A stretch of 64,000 nucleotides of DNA from Streptomyces sp. Ru62 (GCF_002920615.1 NZ_PQSU01000021.1:1-64000); one strand, 5' to 3'; positions 16,382 to 25,970 are shown, numbered from the stretch's first letter. Made by a program: numbers and translations. The notes: a model not told the origin generated them from the sequence alone.

Positions 16382-17125
16382 ATGATCACGTCTGTCAGGA
16401 AGAAGGCGCTGGCCGCTGCGGCGGTGACGGCCCTGGTCGGCGGTTTTGCCGCCGCGGGAGCAGTCTCCGCCGATGCGGCCACGCCGGAGTGCGGCGACAG
16501 CTGTATTCAGATCTACAGCGTCCGGTCCGGCACCGCGCAGCAGCCGAACCTGGTGGAGACGGTGTACGGGGGTGAGGCGAGGGCGGGCCAACCGACCGTG
16601 ATGCGCCCCGTCAGCACCTCCGATCCGGCCGGAGACATCGTCGGGCACCGCGCGGGCCCGGTGTCCGACTTCTACAAGGACGGCCTCGTGTCCGCCGAGG
16701 TGAACCGGCACTACGGCAGCCTGCGCGCCGTGGAGGTCGAGTTCGCGCCGCACGGCACACGCACGGGGCTGTGTGCCGGTCTCGCCGACACCGCGTACCA
16801 GTACGAGGGGCTCACCCTCCAGAAGTGCGGTGTGTCCGCCAAGACCGTGTGGATCATCGACACCCAGGACTCCCCCACGACCGCCGCGCAGGGACACTTC
16901 CCCCTCGTCAACGGCTCGACGACGAACTTCACCCACCCCTACGCGATGACCTTCACCCGTGACGCGCAGGGGCACGAGGCATCCAGGACCGGAGCAGCCG
17001 GGTATCACGCCCGCACGGGGCGTCACGCCCACCACAGCGCCGTTCCCGCGCAGATCCGGGTCGCCAGGCTGATGGGCAACCCGTCCCACGTCCCCGACGG
17101 CCAGCTCTGGGGCACGACGAAATAA
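16382..17125 (+). CDS. Secreted protein of unknown function
   Basis: Protein of 247 residues from the ATG at 16382. A Sec signal peptide is clear: MITSVRKKALAAAAV, a hydrophobic core, then AVSADA with cleavage likely before ATPECG. The mature part has Cys pairs (ECGDSC, LCAGL...LQKCG), several aromatic strands (YGSLRAVEVEF, KTVWIIDT) and a His-rich linker near residue 215. It reads as an all-beta extracellular protein. I do not recognise the family. It stands alone, with a perfect palindrome 118 bp upstream that may be its operator. Confidence 0.85.
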   Translation: MITSVRKKALAAAAVTALVGGFAAAGAVSADAATPECGDSCIQIYSVRSGTAQQPNLVETVYGGEARAGQPTVMRPVSTSDPAGDIVGHRAGPVSDFYKDGLVSAEVNRHYGSLRAVEVEFAPHGTRTGLCAGLADTAYQYEGLTLQKCGVSAKTVWIIDTQDSPTTAAQGHFPLVNGSTTNFTHPYAMTFTRDAQGHEASRTGAAGYHARTGRHAHHSAVPAQIRVARLMGNPSHVPDGQLWGTTK

Positions 17126-17299
17126 CGAACCGTACGCCCCCCAGCAGCGCCCGCCCGATCGGAGCTGCGGGCGGCCTACAGCGTCGCACTGACGGTTTGT
17201 GCCGAAGCAGCGGCGGACTGGGCAGCCGCCTGCTCCGCCGCATGGCAGATCCCGCACGTCAGCCGCCGGGCCTCGGGCAGTGAGGCGAACGTACCGGTG

Positions 17300-17860
17300 G
17301 CGACGGCAACTCTGCTGACATCGGTTCAGCAGCTGACGACTGCCGGGGCGTGGTTCGGCCAGGTCGATGACGGCCCAGTCGTAGAATCGGTTCCCCTTGG
17401 CAGCGGACCCGGCCGACAACTGCTGCCAGGCCCGCTTGGCCACCTTCGCGGCCAGGGCATCCGCGGCGGAACTTCCGTGCGCTGGCGGTGACTTCATGTG
17501 AGCAGGCGACAGCGAGGACGTAGCCGACCTGGCGCTCTTCCAACGCGGTTCGCAGCTTCGGGTCGCCGCCGTAGACCTCGTCGCCTGCAACTCAGCCCAC
17601 GCGGTGCCCGGCGTCGAAAAAACCGGCAGATCATGCGGGCGGCCAGATCCGCCTTGGTTGCGAAGACGGTGTCCTCGCCCAGTCCCGCGGCCCGGCAGCG
17701 GTGCGGATCGCACGTCCACGAGCGCGGGACGTACAGCTCCCGGTCCACCGCCACGTGCCCGCGCAGGTCCGCATAGACGAGGTAGACGGCGACCTGGGAG
17801 TTTCCGATCCTCCCGGCGGTGGCGGTGTACTGGCGCTGGACGCCAACGGTGTGCGGTTCG
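17300..17860 (-). mobile_element. IS701-family transposase remnant
   Basis: From right to left: VGVQRQYTATAGRIGNSQVA, HVAVDRELYVPRSWTCDPHR and VFATKADLAARMI, then after a frame change ALEERQVGYVLAVACSHEVT, then AAKVAKRAWQQLSAGSAAKG and FYDWAVIDL. These are consecutive blocks of IS701 DDE transposases (QRQYTGTAGRIENCQ, VDRELYLPRSW, YDWA). At least two frameshifts are present, and both the N-terminal and C-terminal parts are missing. Confidence 0.85.
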
Positions 17861-18024
17861 CGGCAGATCCGACAGGACCCCCAGCACCAAGTCCTGCACG
17901 CGGCACCGGGGTTCGACCCGTGCGCACCGGATCGTTATCCGGCTCATCAGGACCTCGAACGCTTGCTGCCAGCGGGCAAGGTCTACGCTGTGACCTGCGG
18001 CCGGTCCACCAGCAAGATCACGGT

Positions 18025-18519
18025 CTACGGCTGAAGGTCGCGCTGGTACCAGGTGCCCGACTTGCCGCCGAGATCGGCCGGGGCAGCCGTGCCGACCGGG
18101 ACGAACCCGGCCTTGGTCAACACCTTCTGGGACGCGACATTGTCGTGGGAGGTGGCCGCCCGTAGTGTGCGCAGCCCGTGCCGCGCCGCCGCCAGCCGGC
18201 AAAGCTCCTGGACGGTCGCGGTCGCCACGCCGCGGCCGGCGACCTGCTGCGCGACCCGGTAGCCGAGTCTCGCAGTGCTGTCCACCAAGTCGTACAGGTT
18301 GAACCTGCCGAGTACCGAGCCGTCCTCGGCCACGAGCACGTAGAAGGCGCAGATGCCGGCCTCCTGCTCGGCCAGCGAGGCGTTGTACCGGTCGGTGAAC
18401 TGGTCGAAGAAGTCGTCGCCGCGGTCGGAGATCGAGGCAGCGAAGTAGGTGCGGTTCGCCAGCTCGAAGGCCAGGACCGCCGGGGCGTGGTCGGCATGCA
18501 GCCGCTTCAGCTCGGGCAT
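18025..18519 (-). CDS. GNAT family N-acetyltransferase, RimJ/RimL-like
   Basis: Protein of 164 residues, start MPELKRLHADHAPAVLAFEL. Motif-A strand and loop are YRVAQQVAGRGVATATVQEL (Q-x-x-G-x-G/A), preceded by VLGRFNLYDLVDSTARLG. HDNVASQKVLTKAGFVPVG is the typical N-x-x-S-x-x-v-L-x-K-x-G-F ending of the RimJ/RimL group. The aromatic-rich N-terminal helix (FFDQFTDRYNASLAEQEAG) is common in single-copy Streptomyces members. Substrate unknown. Confidence 0.93.
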   Translation of the reverse strand: MPELKRLHADHAPAVLAFELANRTYFAASISDRGDDFFDQFTDRYNASLAEQEAGICAFYVLVAEDGSVLGRFNLYDLVDSTARLGYRVAQQVAGRGVATATVQELCRLAAARHGLRTLRAATSHDNVASQKVLTKAGFVPVGTAAPADLGGKSGTWYQRDLQP

Positions 18520-19130
18520 CGCCCGACTCTACGCAGATCGTGCGCTGAGGACACCTGAGTTTCCGCCAGTGGCAGACAGCCCCAAGACCAAGGGACATAA
18601 CGATCTACGACTGGAGCACTAGCCGCATACCGGACAGCTGGTGGGGGACTTCTTCACGGAACTCCTCGCCCGGCACAAGAGCCGTCTCCATGGACCGGCG
18701 ATCCGCTACCTCAGCATCGATGACCAGCGTGGGCCGCCCTCACCCGACGGCCAGCCGCAAACCAGAACAGGCGGTAGGCACCAGCGTCTGTCTGCCACAT
18801 CAGGCAGGGCTGAACGCGTGAGCTGGGCCGCCGCGCCACTCCACCCACTGCGGGTCGTGGGTTGACGTCCTCGATCAAGGTCTTGCAGGCCAGCCGGTTC
18901 CGTCCGTCGATGCGCATCGCGTCGGAACCGCACGTCCATCCCTCCCGCCCCTACACCCTGCGCGTCGAGTTCCGCATGGACGCCTGGCCGGAGTGGGCCG
19001 ACCGCCTGGAGGTCGAGCTCCTGTCGGTGCTCAACCCCGACGAACTCGTCGTTCCATCCTTCTTCTAGCTGGCACGCCCTACGGACTCGAGCGAGCCGAA
19101 CCGCGGGGTATCCGTCGGTGAAGGCACGTC
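18520..19130. other. Decayed stretch with gene fragments
   Basis: About 600 bp without a complete gene. A plus-strand frame at 18640-18720 reads VGDFFTELLARHKSRLHGPA, and another at 18940-19068 reads SRPYTLRVEFRMDAWPEWAD, then LEVELLSVLNPDELVVPSFF and a stop. Both look like real protein ends, but I cannot assign them. Confidence 0.4.
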
Positions 19131-19173
19131 AGTCGAACGATTCACTCTCGGTGCCCGCCAGCCGCCGCAGGCG

Positions 19174-19900
19174 GTGCGCGTAGTGGCGCGCTCCAGGTCG
19201 GCGCACGGCCGCGTGGTCACGGCGGACCTGGCCGGCTACCCCGAGCTGAGGCCGCGCCCCTTCGACGCACTGATCGCACTCCCCCAGGTCGATCTCCGAC
19301 TGCTCGCCCTGCGCGAGAGAGTCCGGGAGTTCCCCGACCACGAGGCGACCCGGCCGGCGTTCGGTCGGCTCCTGGCCGCCGTCACCGCCGTGGTCGCCGA
19401 GCTCACCTGCGACCAGGTCTTCCGGCGCGGCCAGCACGTGCCCGAAGCCCGCTTCCACGACCAGGCCGACCGACGCCTGAAGCAGGATCCGCTGCAGCGG
19501 CCGCGTGGACCGCGCCACCCGGCAAGGTCCAGGCATCACCGATGTCGTCCACGACGGCGTGACCTGCGCAATGACAGTCGAACACCGCAAGGCCTTCGAC
19601 GTCGACCGCTCCCACTGGTATCTGGGGCAGCCCACCCGGTACGCCGCCGCCGTCCAGCAGCAGCTGTCCACCCTGCTGGTCCTCGACATCACCAAGAAGC
19701 GGCAGCCGGTCGGCGCGCAGGAGAACCACCTATGGCTGATGCGCCCCGCATGCGTCCGCGAACCCACCGGCCCCAGCGCTGGGAGCCGTGGTCCTGGTCA
19801 ACGCCGGGCTTCCCGTACCCAGCAACTGGTCCCGCCGCACCATCACCGCAGACGAAGTCGAACTGCACACCCACAGCCCGCCCGTAGCAAGGCGGACAAC
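19174..19900 (+). pseudogene. Conserved unassigned protein, broken into three frames
   Basis: Three successive frames carry protein-like sequence: LAGYPELRPRPFDALIALPQ to FHDQADRRLKQ (19215-19485), VTCAMTVEHRKAFDVDRSHW to ITKKRQPVGAQENHLWLMRP (19555-19745), and VVLVNAGLPVPSNWSRRTIT to ELHTHSPPVA (19785-19900). I believe the last two blocks belong to one actinobacterial protein type. The alternation of a strand, a Gln-rich helix (AAAVQQQLSTLLVLDITKK) and another strand loosely recalls PD-(D/E)xK nuclease folds, but no catalytic set is certain. Non-functional. Confidence 0.45.
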
Positions 19901-20189
19901 CATGCCCCCCGGACTACAACGAGGCATGACCTGTGCTTCTCCCCCGCCGGCGCCGGACAACGAACGGACACGACGCTTCCACGCCCCACGTCCTACCTCC
20001 GTGAACTCCCCTTGAGACAGAGACACAAGAGTGCCGGCAGCCGATGGGGGGCGGCGCCGTGCTGGGGCCGGACAGCCGGCAGGCCGTGCCGCCGGAGGTG
20101 GGGTGGTGGCAGCGGGTCTCCTGGCGGGGCGCCGGGGGCGTGAGGGCAGCGCGTACCAGGGTTGGTTGTCAGGGGCGCGAAAGGGGGCG

Positions 20190-20490
20190 CGGTACCACCA
20201 GGGGTGGTTGGAGGCGTGTGAACGGGGCGGCGCGCCGGTGTTGCGGTGCCGGCGGGCGGCTTCGAGGGTATCGATCTCGTGGTGGCGGACGGCGCTGAGG
20301 ATGGTGGTCAGGGCGGCCGGTGGTGGGCCACTGACGACGAGGCTCAGGCGGGTGCGTTCGCGCAGGGCCATGAGGTGCCCGAGGTGGCGTTCGGTGATGC
20401 GGTGGGCGCGGCAGATGACGTAGTGGTCGATGTGGAGGGCCTGGGTCGATGCGGCCGTCGCACGCCAGGAGGACCAGACGATCCTCCGTC
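20190..20490 (-). pseudogene. Unassigned remnant, frameshifted
   Basis: The right part reads TEDRLVLLACDGRIDPGP (frame 1, about 20440-20490). The frame then changes to LHIDHYVICRAHRITERHLG, HLMALRERTRLSLVVSGPPP and AALTTILSAVRHHEIDTLEA (20240-20430). I recall related proteins from Streptomyces accessory DNA but not their function. The left end trails into low-complexity Pro/Arg sequence. Confidence 0.45.
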
Positions 20491-20759
20491 ACGATGGCCG
20501 GCCGGACGCTTGGGGAACAGCCTCCCGAGGGAAAGGCCCGCGCTGTCCAGGCCTGGCGCTCCGGGCCTGGCGCAGTGGTGCGATCCGTCCGTCGTGGTCG
20601 TGTCCTTCAGGGCTGGCATGGGCGCGCAGGCGGATGGGGTCGTCGTTGCCGGCGGGCCGAGGGTCCGCACGCGTCCGGTCAACTGCTCCCTTCCATATGC
20701 GGGTTTCCCCGGCCGCAGGTCAGGGCAGTACTGTCGGCGCCGGGCGGGGGGAGGTGTCT

Positions 20760-21701
20760 GTGCGGGAGACCATCGGGCGGCACGGCAGCGCGGCGTACGC
20801 CGTCCTGGCTGTCGCCCTGCTCGGCGCGTGGCTTCCCCTCACCAGCCTGACCGCGATGGCCCTGTTCGTCCTTGGTTACGACAAGGGCTACCAGGACGAC
20901 GGCGACTACGGGTTCTCCGATGTGCTGGACCTGGTCGGCGTCCTGCTGATCGCGCTGCTCATCGCCTACGCCCGCGCCCGCTCTCGTACTCCGCAACCCA
21001 CCGAACCGGTCAGGCCCGGGGCCACGAGGCCCGCGCCGGTACGAGCGGGGAAGGGCAGCTCGGTGCGCATCCAGGCATGCCTGGTGGTGGCCGAGTGCCT
21101 GGGCGGTGCTCTCCTCGCCGCGGCGACCGACGCCGACCTCATCTCCAGCGCACTGACCGGTGCCGGCGTGTCGCTGCTGGTCACGGGATTGCTCCTCGGC
21201 ACCTGGATCCGCGCCCTGCCCCGCCCCGCTGCGGCGCCGCCGCGCAGGGGCACCGGATGGGGTTCGGTGCGCCCGCCACGAAGGGGCGCGGGTTTCCGAT
21301 CCGTACGTCAGCCAAGTGGGCCCGCGTCCACGCCGCGCCAGGGTCCGGAGTCGGTGCCACCGGATCCCGGCATGTTCCGCGGGCGTCCTCCCGCGCCGGG
21401 CGACGTCTGGTTCGCCGAGCTTCCTTTCGACGACGGCACCGGCTCGAAGGACAGGCCATGTCTGGTGGTGCGCACCTTCCGCCATCACGCCCAGGTGCTC
21501 AAGGTCACCAGTGCGGACAAGAGCGGCCGCCCCGACTATGTCCGGATGCCGGTGGCCTCCTGGGACCCGACCGCCGTACAGGACAGCTGGCTCGAGTCGG
21601 CCTCGCTGCGCGAACTGCCCTACGAGGCGTTCCGGCGGATCGCCGGGCCGTGCGACACAGGTGTCTGGGAGCAGGTGAAGCGCCGCCACGGCGTTCGCTG
21701 A
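20760..21701 (+). CDS. Membrane protein with C-terminal PemK/MazF-like domain
   Basis: About 313 residues from the GTG at 20760, chosen because GGGGAGG lies five bases upstream. The N-terminal half has hydrophobic segments AAYAVLAVALLGAWLPLTSL and VLDLVGVLLIALLIAYARAR, and a third near residue 120-145. A proline-rich linker with tandem RGTGWGSVRPPRRGAGF-type repeats follows. The last 105 residues are PemK/MazF-like: GDVWFAELPFDDGTGSKDRP, CLVVRT and HAQVLKVTSADKSGR. Classic MazF toxins are soluble RNases with a partner antitoxin; none is seen beside this gene. Tethering to the membrane suggests a non-classical role. Confidence 0.88.
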   Translation: MRETIGRHGSAAYAVLAVALLGAWLPLTSLTAMALFVLGYDKGYQDDGDYGFSDVLDLVGVLLIALLIAYARARSRTPQPTEPVRPGATRPAPVRAGKGSSVRIQACLVVAECLGGALLAAATDADLISSALTGAGVSLLVTGLLLGTWIRALPRPAAAPPRRGTGWGSVRPPRRGAGFRSVRQPSGPASTPRQGPESVPPDPGMFRGRPPAPGDVWFAELPFDDGTGSKDRPCLVVRTFRHHAQVLKVTSADKSGRPDYVRMPVASWDPTAVQDSWLESASLRELPYEAFRRIAGPCDTGVWEQVKRRHGVR

Positions 21702-21869
21702 GCGCATCGCACTCGGCGGAGGCCTCCCGCGCCGCATCACCGGACCCTTTCCTACATGGCCAGTTGCCGGCGTGCTGGGCGTGGGGAGTGGACGGTGGGG
21801 TTGGATCGTTCCGGACGGCTTGTGGGAGTTGGCGAGGCCGTTGCCGCGTCGGCGCGGGTGCGTCCGGAG

Positions 21870-22080
21870 GGCGGCGGGGTCGCGAATCGACGATGAGGCG
21901 GTGTCCGCCGCGATCATCGACGTGCTGGTCAGCGGCTGCGCCTGGTGAGCGTTGCCACCGTGCTTCGGAGCGTCGAAGTCGACCGTGCATCGCCGCTTCA
22001 CCATCTGGTCTCGCGCCGGAGTATGGGGACGGCTGCATCAGAAGGTTCTCCAGCTCCTGCGCTCCTGGACGAGCAGGAGC
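21870..22080 (+). mobile_element. IS5-family transposase N-terminal remnant
   Basis: One frame reads DDEAVSAAIIDVLVSGCAW, then an in-frame TGA, then frame-changed ALPPCFGASKSTVHRRFTIW and SRAGVWGRLHQKVLQLL. This matches the IS5-type N-terminal domain seen again, better preserved, near 36,150. The rest of the element is absent. The next gene fragment starts right after it. Confidence 0.8.
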
Positions 22081-22091
22081 AGGCGAGGCCG

Positions 22092-22447
22092 GTGTCATCT
22101 GTTCGTCCCCAGCTCGTTGGACGGGTTCGTCGTGCCCTGCAGCTGGCCGGCTTCCTTGTCGTCGATGAGGCGGACGACGCCGCGCCGGGGCTGAGAGTGA
22201 GCGAGGTGCCCTTGGGAGTGCTGGTGAGCTGGACGACGTCGCAGGGGTTCACCGCGCTGGCGGCAGATCAGCGTGGGGCGTCCAGCGACGGGATGCGGGT
22301 GGTGGTGCAGGCCGCGCGGTGGCGGGCCTGCTGGTCCAGTGCGGGCACACGGTGGTGGAGACGCCGGACGGGCTCGGCATCGTGGTGCTGGCGGGCGGGC
22401 GGCCGGTGCGTGACCGCCGGCTTCAAATCTCACCCGGTCACAGCTGA
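22092..22447 (+). pseudogene. Conserved Streptomyces hypothetical, single frameshift
   Basis: From the GTG at 22092: RRALQLAGFLVVDEADDAAP, GLRVSEVPLGVLVSWTTSQG and GMRVVVQAA. After a shift near 22312 the protein resumes in the next frame as VAGLLVQCGHTVVETPDGLG, IVVLAGGRPVRDRR, ending at TGA 22445-22447. Read together it is a compact small alpha/beta protein of about 117 residues. The shift would destroy it unless it is a sequencing error. Function unknown. Confidence 0.6.
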
Positions 22448-22459
22448 CGGCCGGCAGCG

Positions 22460-22909
22460 TCCCCGCCGGGGTCGTCGGCCAGCACGATCGCCGTGGTGAT
22501 CCGCTTGCCCACCGGTTCTCGGTGGATGGCGAAGCTGGCCGACGGCCATCACGATCTCCAGCCCGCGCTGACCGATGTGGTTCGGGTCGGGCGCGAGGGA
22601 TCGCGGCCGGGGTGGGGTTGCTGTCCCAGACGGTCATCTCGATGGCGCCGCCGTTGATCTCCAGGGTGAGCGGGCAGGGGCCGGGTGCGTACTTGCGGGC
22701 GTTGGTGACCAGCTCGCCGACCACGAGCTGCACCATGCCCGTCGCGCGCCCGGACACCGGCAGCCCGTGCACGGCCTGCACGTCGGTGAGGAAGGTGCGG
22801 GCCAGGTCGCGGGCGACGCGATGTCCTCGCTGCCCTCGAAGGCGCCGGACACCGTAATGGCGTCCCCCAGCAGCGATTGTCCGTCCTCGCCGCCTGCGAT
22901 TTGTTCCAT
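22460..22909 (-). pseudogene. ATP-binding (HATPase, anti-sigma-type) protein, frameshifted
   Basis: Starts MEQIAGGEDGQSLLGDAITV at 22909. The frame then shifts to DVQAVHGLPVSGRATGMVQL, VVGELVTNARKYAPGPCPLT and LEINGGAIEMTVWDSNPTPA (N-box ELVTNA and G1 box region of the GHKL fold). It shifts again to HIGQRGLEIVMA with a residual C-terminus. Two or more indels make it non-functional. Intact relatives are the serine-kinase partners of SpoIIE phosphatases in partner-switching control, and a decayed SpoIIE gene lies 240 bp away on the same strand. Confidence 0.8.
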
Positions 22910-23152
22910 ACCGGTCCGCCTCGCCCGTGCCCAGACGTGCTTCGCTCGTTCACACGCGAACCGTCACATCAGGCGCGGACTCGTGATCCATGTCGCGCCC
23001 GCAGGAAGGGGTCCCGGCGTACTCGGAGCTTGGGGCCCTGGCCGGGTCGGGTCGTTCGGCCGTCGGCGCGAGCCTGACGAGAAACGGGCGGCCTCCGCCC
23101 ACGAGCGCCGGCGCGGCCCCGCCGGCGGGGAGGATTCGAGGCGGGGCCCCGG

Positions 23153-24290
23153 TCAGCACGGCCGGGTCATGCCGTTCAGGCGGACGACGACCAGGGCGAT
23201 GTCGTCGCCTGCCCCGCCAGTGAGGTGGAGGCGGGCGAGGAGGGCGTCGGCGAGGTGTTCCGGGCTGAAGTCGGTGCAGGTGGTGAGGGTGGAGATCAGG
23301 CCGGTCAGGCCGGTGTCGATGTCCTCATCGCGGCGTTCGATCAAGCCGTCGGTGCAGAGGATGAGGGTGTCGCCGGGGCGGTACGTCGCGTTGGCCTGGG
23401 GGCGGGGGACGTGTTCGGGGCGGGCGCCCAGCGGTGGGTGGGTGGCCTGGTCGAGCAGGTCGCAGGTGCCGTTGGGGTGCAGCAGGACGGGCGGGGGGGC
23501 CTGCGCTGCTGTAGATGAGCAGGTGGCTGTGGCAGTCGACGAGGACCTGGACGGCGGTGGCGACCAGGGCTCCTTCGACCGAGCGGGCGTACAGCCCGAG
23601 GACCTCCAGGGCCTGGGCGGGGCCGTGGACGGCGCGGGTGGCGGCGCTCCGCGCGCTGCGGAGCATGCCCATGACGGCGGCGGCCATCAGCCCGTGGCCG
23701 ACCACGTCACCCACCGCCACGGCGAAGCGGTCCCCGGGCAGGTCGACCGTGTCGTACCAGTCACCGCACACGTTCAGCGCTCCCACGGCGGGCAGGTAGC
23801 GCACCGTGACGTCCGGGTGTCTGGCCAGGTCCGGGACGTGCAGCATGGCCTCCTGCAGGGCGACGGCGATCCGTCGTTCACGGGCGTGGGCCCGCCGCAG
23901 TTCCTCGTTCAGCCGCTGCAACTGCCGCGCCCGGGCGTACAGCTCGGCCTCCATGGCGGCCTCCCGGCCGGGGCTGAGCGACGGCAGGTACGCCGCGCGG
24001 CGGGCGCGGACGACGTCGGTGATGTCCTCGACCCGGTGGATGATCCAGGCGACCTGCCCGTCCGCCCCCAGGACGGGCGCGTTGATCGCGGACCACCAGC
24101 GTTCCTTGAACACCTCGGGGCTGCCGGCGACCGGGATGTCGTACTTCTGCACCGCCATGTGATCGCTCTGGCCGCTGGACAGACCCTGTGCAGCGAAGCT
24201 TTCAGCGCCGCCACCCCGTCGGCCTCCGGATCGGCGGGGTTGTCCGGGAAGGCGTCGAAGAAGTGCCGAGCTCCCGCTCCCGCCGAGCCC
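23153..24290 (-). pseudogene. PAS-SpoIIE (PP2C) phosphatase, frameshifted and N-truncated
   Basis: From right to left: FDAFPDNPADPEADGVAALK (PAS part), shift, MAVQKYDIPVAGSPEVFKER with WIIHRVEDITDVV, a coiled helix ARQLQRLNEELRRAHARERR, then VCGDWYDTVDLPGDRFAVAV and GDVVGHGLMAAAVMGMLRSA (metal-binding GDW-D and DVxGHG). A shift at a run of seven G (23493-23499) is followed by GDTLILCTDGLIERRDEDID and GGAGDDIALVVVRL. Apart from the shifts the catalytic Asp residues are intact. Sensor domains upstream of the PAS are missing. Confidence 0.85.
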
Positions 24291-24525
24291 GCTCATGGCG
24301 TCAGGTGGCCGCTGCACAGCGCTCAGCCTGCGGACCGCACCCGCTCAACGATCCTTCTCTTGAACCTCCACGCCGGCACCGTTCGCTGTGGTGACGACCA
24401 TGATCAATGTCAGCGCTACTTCCTGTACCGGAACTCAGACCCGGGCCACGCCAACCGTCTGCCGACACCGCCACGCGGGTGGGGTGACCCGGGCGCCTCC
24501 AAGTCGTTGAACGCCCCCCGCGGAT

Positions 24526-25000
24526 ACGGCCGTGGTGGTCGGCCGTCACGGGCACTCCCCCGTCCATGACACCGTCGCGGACGATGACGTGGCGGGCGCC
24601 GCCCTGGTCGTCGGCCACCTCGCCGAACCCGGCCACCGCCGGATCGCCCACATCGAACACCACGAGCCCGACCCCACCCGCAGCATCGAGATGCCCAACG
24701 CCCAGCGCACCGACGGCTACCGGCAGGCCATGCGCGACCTCGGCCTGGAAGCCGAGATCGACGTCGTCTCGACCAGCTACACGCAGCAGGGCGGATACGA
24801 GGGCGCGAAGCAGTTGCTCACCCACCCGATCAGGCGCACAGCTGTCTTCGCTGGAGCGGACGTCGTCGCCACGGGTGTACTGGAGGCGGTGGCCGATGCA
24901 GGGCTGTCGGGACCGGGTGATCTCTCGGTGGCCGGCTACGACAACACGACCTTCGCCGCGCTCGGCCCGATGTCGGTTCGTCGATCCGTACGGACGACGC
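24526..25000 (+). pseudogene. LacI-family regulator, sugar-binding domain remnant
   Basis: Reads VADDDVAGAALVVGHLAEPG, HRRIAHIEHHEP, NAQRTDGYRQAMRDLGLEAE, GGYEGAKQLLT, AVFAGADVVATGVLEAVADA and LSVAGYDNTTFAALGPMSV. This is the core of a LacI/GalR effector domain. The N-terminal HTH is absent, and after PMSV the sequence no longer follows the family (no TSVDQ or final helix). It is a truncated, non-DNA-binding remnant. Confidence 0.8.
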
Positions 25001-25209
25001 GGTCAGGAGACGCCGTCGCCGCGTCGCCACGTCGGCGCGCCGGGGCGGCTCGGTACCGCCGGCGCCCCGTCCCCCGCGCCCCGCCCGTTCCGGGGGACGT
25101 CCCCGGTGTCCCACGGGACGTGGGAACGGCATTCTGACAGCTCGTCACGGAAACGCTGGCTGTCGTGATCACGGTGCGTGGTCACGAGAACGACAGCCCG
25201 GAGGTTTCC

Positions 25210-25758
25210 ATGATCCGACGGACCCTGCAGAGCGGCCTGCTGGCCGCGGTCGCGGTGCTCGCCCTCCTGCCCACGGCGGCCGGTGCCGCCCAGGCGGGCG
25301 GCACCACCCCGTACCCCACGCCCGCCGCCGGCGTGCGGCACACCCTCCCCTCGCTGCTGCCCGCTCCGACCCGGCACCAGTCGGCGAAGCACCGCACCGC
25401 CCGCCACGACCGCAGCGTCCAGCGCGGGCACCGCGTGCACCACGCCGGGCGCCGCCTCCACTCGGCGCACCGCACCCACCGGCTCGGCCGCGTCATCGTG
25501 CGGACCGCGTCGTACCGGCGTGGCATCCCCGCCGTGGGCCGCGTGGTCACGCACCGCCTCACGCTGAACGTCCGCTCCGGCCCGGGCACCGGTTACCGGG
25601 TGGTCGGCCACCGGCACCCCCACCGGCTTGTGGCCCTCACCTGCAAGCGCTACGGCACCGGGGTGTTCGGCAACCACACGTGGTACCGGCTGTCCCACCA
25701 CAGGGGCTATGTCTCCGCCCGTTACGTCAGGGTCAACGCCACGCTCCCGTGGTGCTGA
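25210..25758 (+). CDS. Secreted SH3-domain protein
   Basis: Protein of 182 residues from the ATG at 25210, with GGAGG upstream. The Sec signal peptide is MIRRTLQSGLLAAVAVLALL...AGAAQAGG. A His/Arg-rich low-complexity middle (residues 55-105: many HR, RH and HH) is followed by a bacterial SH3 fold: RLTLNVRSGPGTGYRVVGHR and NHTWYRLSHHRGYVSARYV. Two Cys (LTCKRYG, PWC) probably form a disulfide. Bacterial SH3b domains usually bind cell-wall peptides. The basic, His-rich segment is unusual and could bind metal or polyanions. Confidence 0.9.
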   Translation: MIRRTLQSGLLAAVAVLALLPTAAGAAQAGGTTPYPTPAAGVRHTLPSLLPAPTRHQSAKHRTARHDRSVQRGHRVHHAGRRLHSAHRTHRLGRVIVRTASYRRGIPAVGRVVTHRLTLNVRSGPGTGYRVVGHRHPHRLVALTCKRYGTGVFGNHTWYRLSHHRGYVSARYVRVNATLPWC

Positions 25759-25970
25759 CGGTCCCCCACCGCCGTACCCCCTGAACCACCGCCCAGCCCG
25801 ACCGTCGCGGCCTGTTCGAGGACCACACATCCCCGAACAGGCCTTCGACGTGCTCATGTGCCTCACCCTCCTCACACCTCACTGAGTGTTGCAACCGCCT
25901 CCCCCTCGGGAAGCCATTCCGGCATCAAGGGCGAAGCGCCCATAGTGGAAAGGGAGTCGAGGGACGCACC

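Noticed and set aside
16262..18598. 778-codon minus-strand frame
   Set aside because: It is stitched from antisense of the secreted protein, scraps of the IS701 remnant and low-complexity sequence; it is not one gene.
23493..23499. Phase-variable poly-G tract in the SpoIIE gene
   Set aside because: The gene is also truncated at its N-terminus and has other frameshifts, so switching would not restore it; error or decay is simpler.
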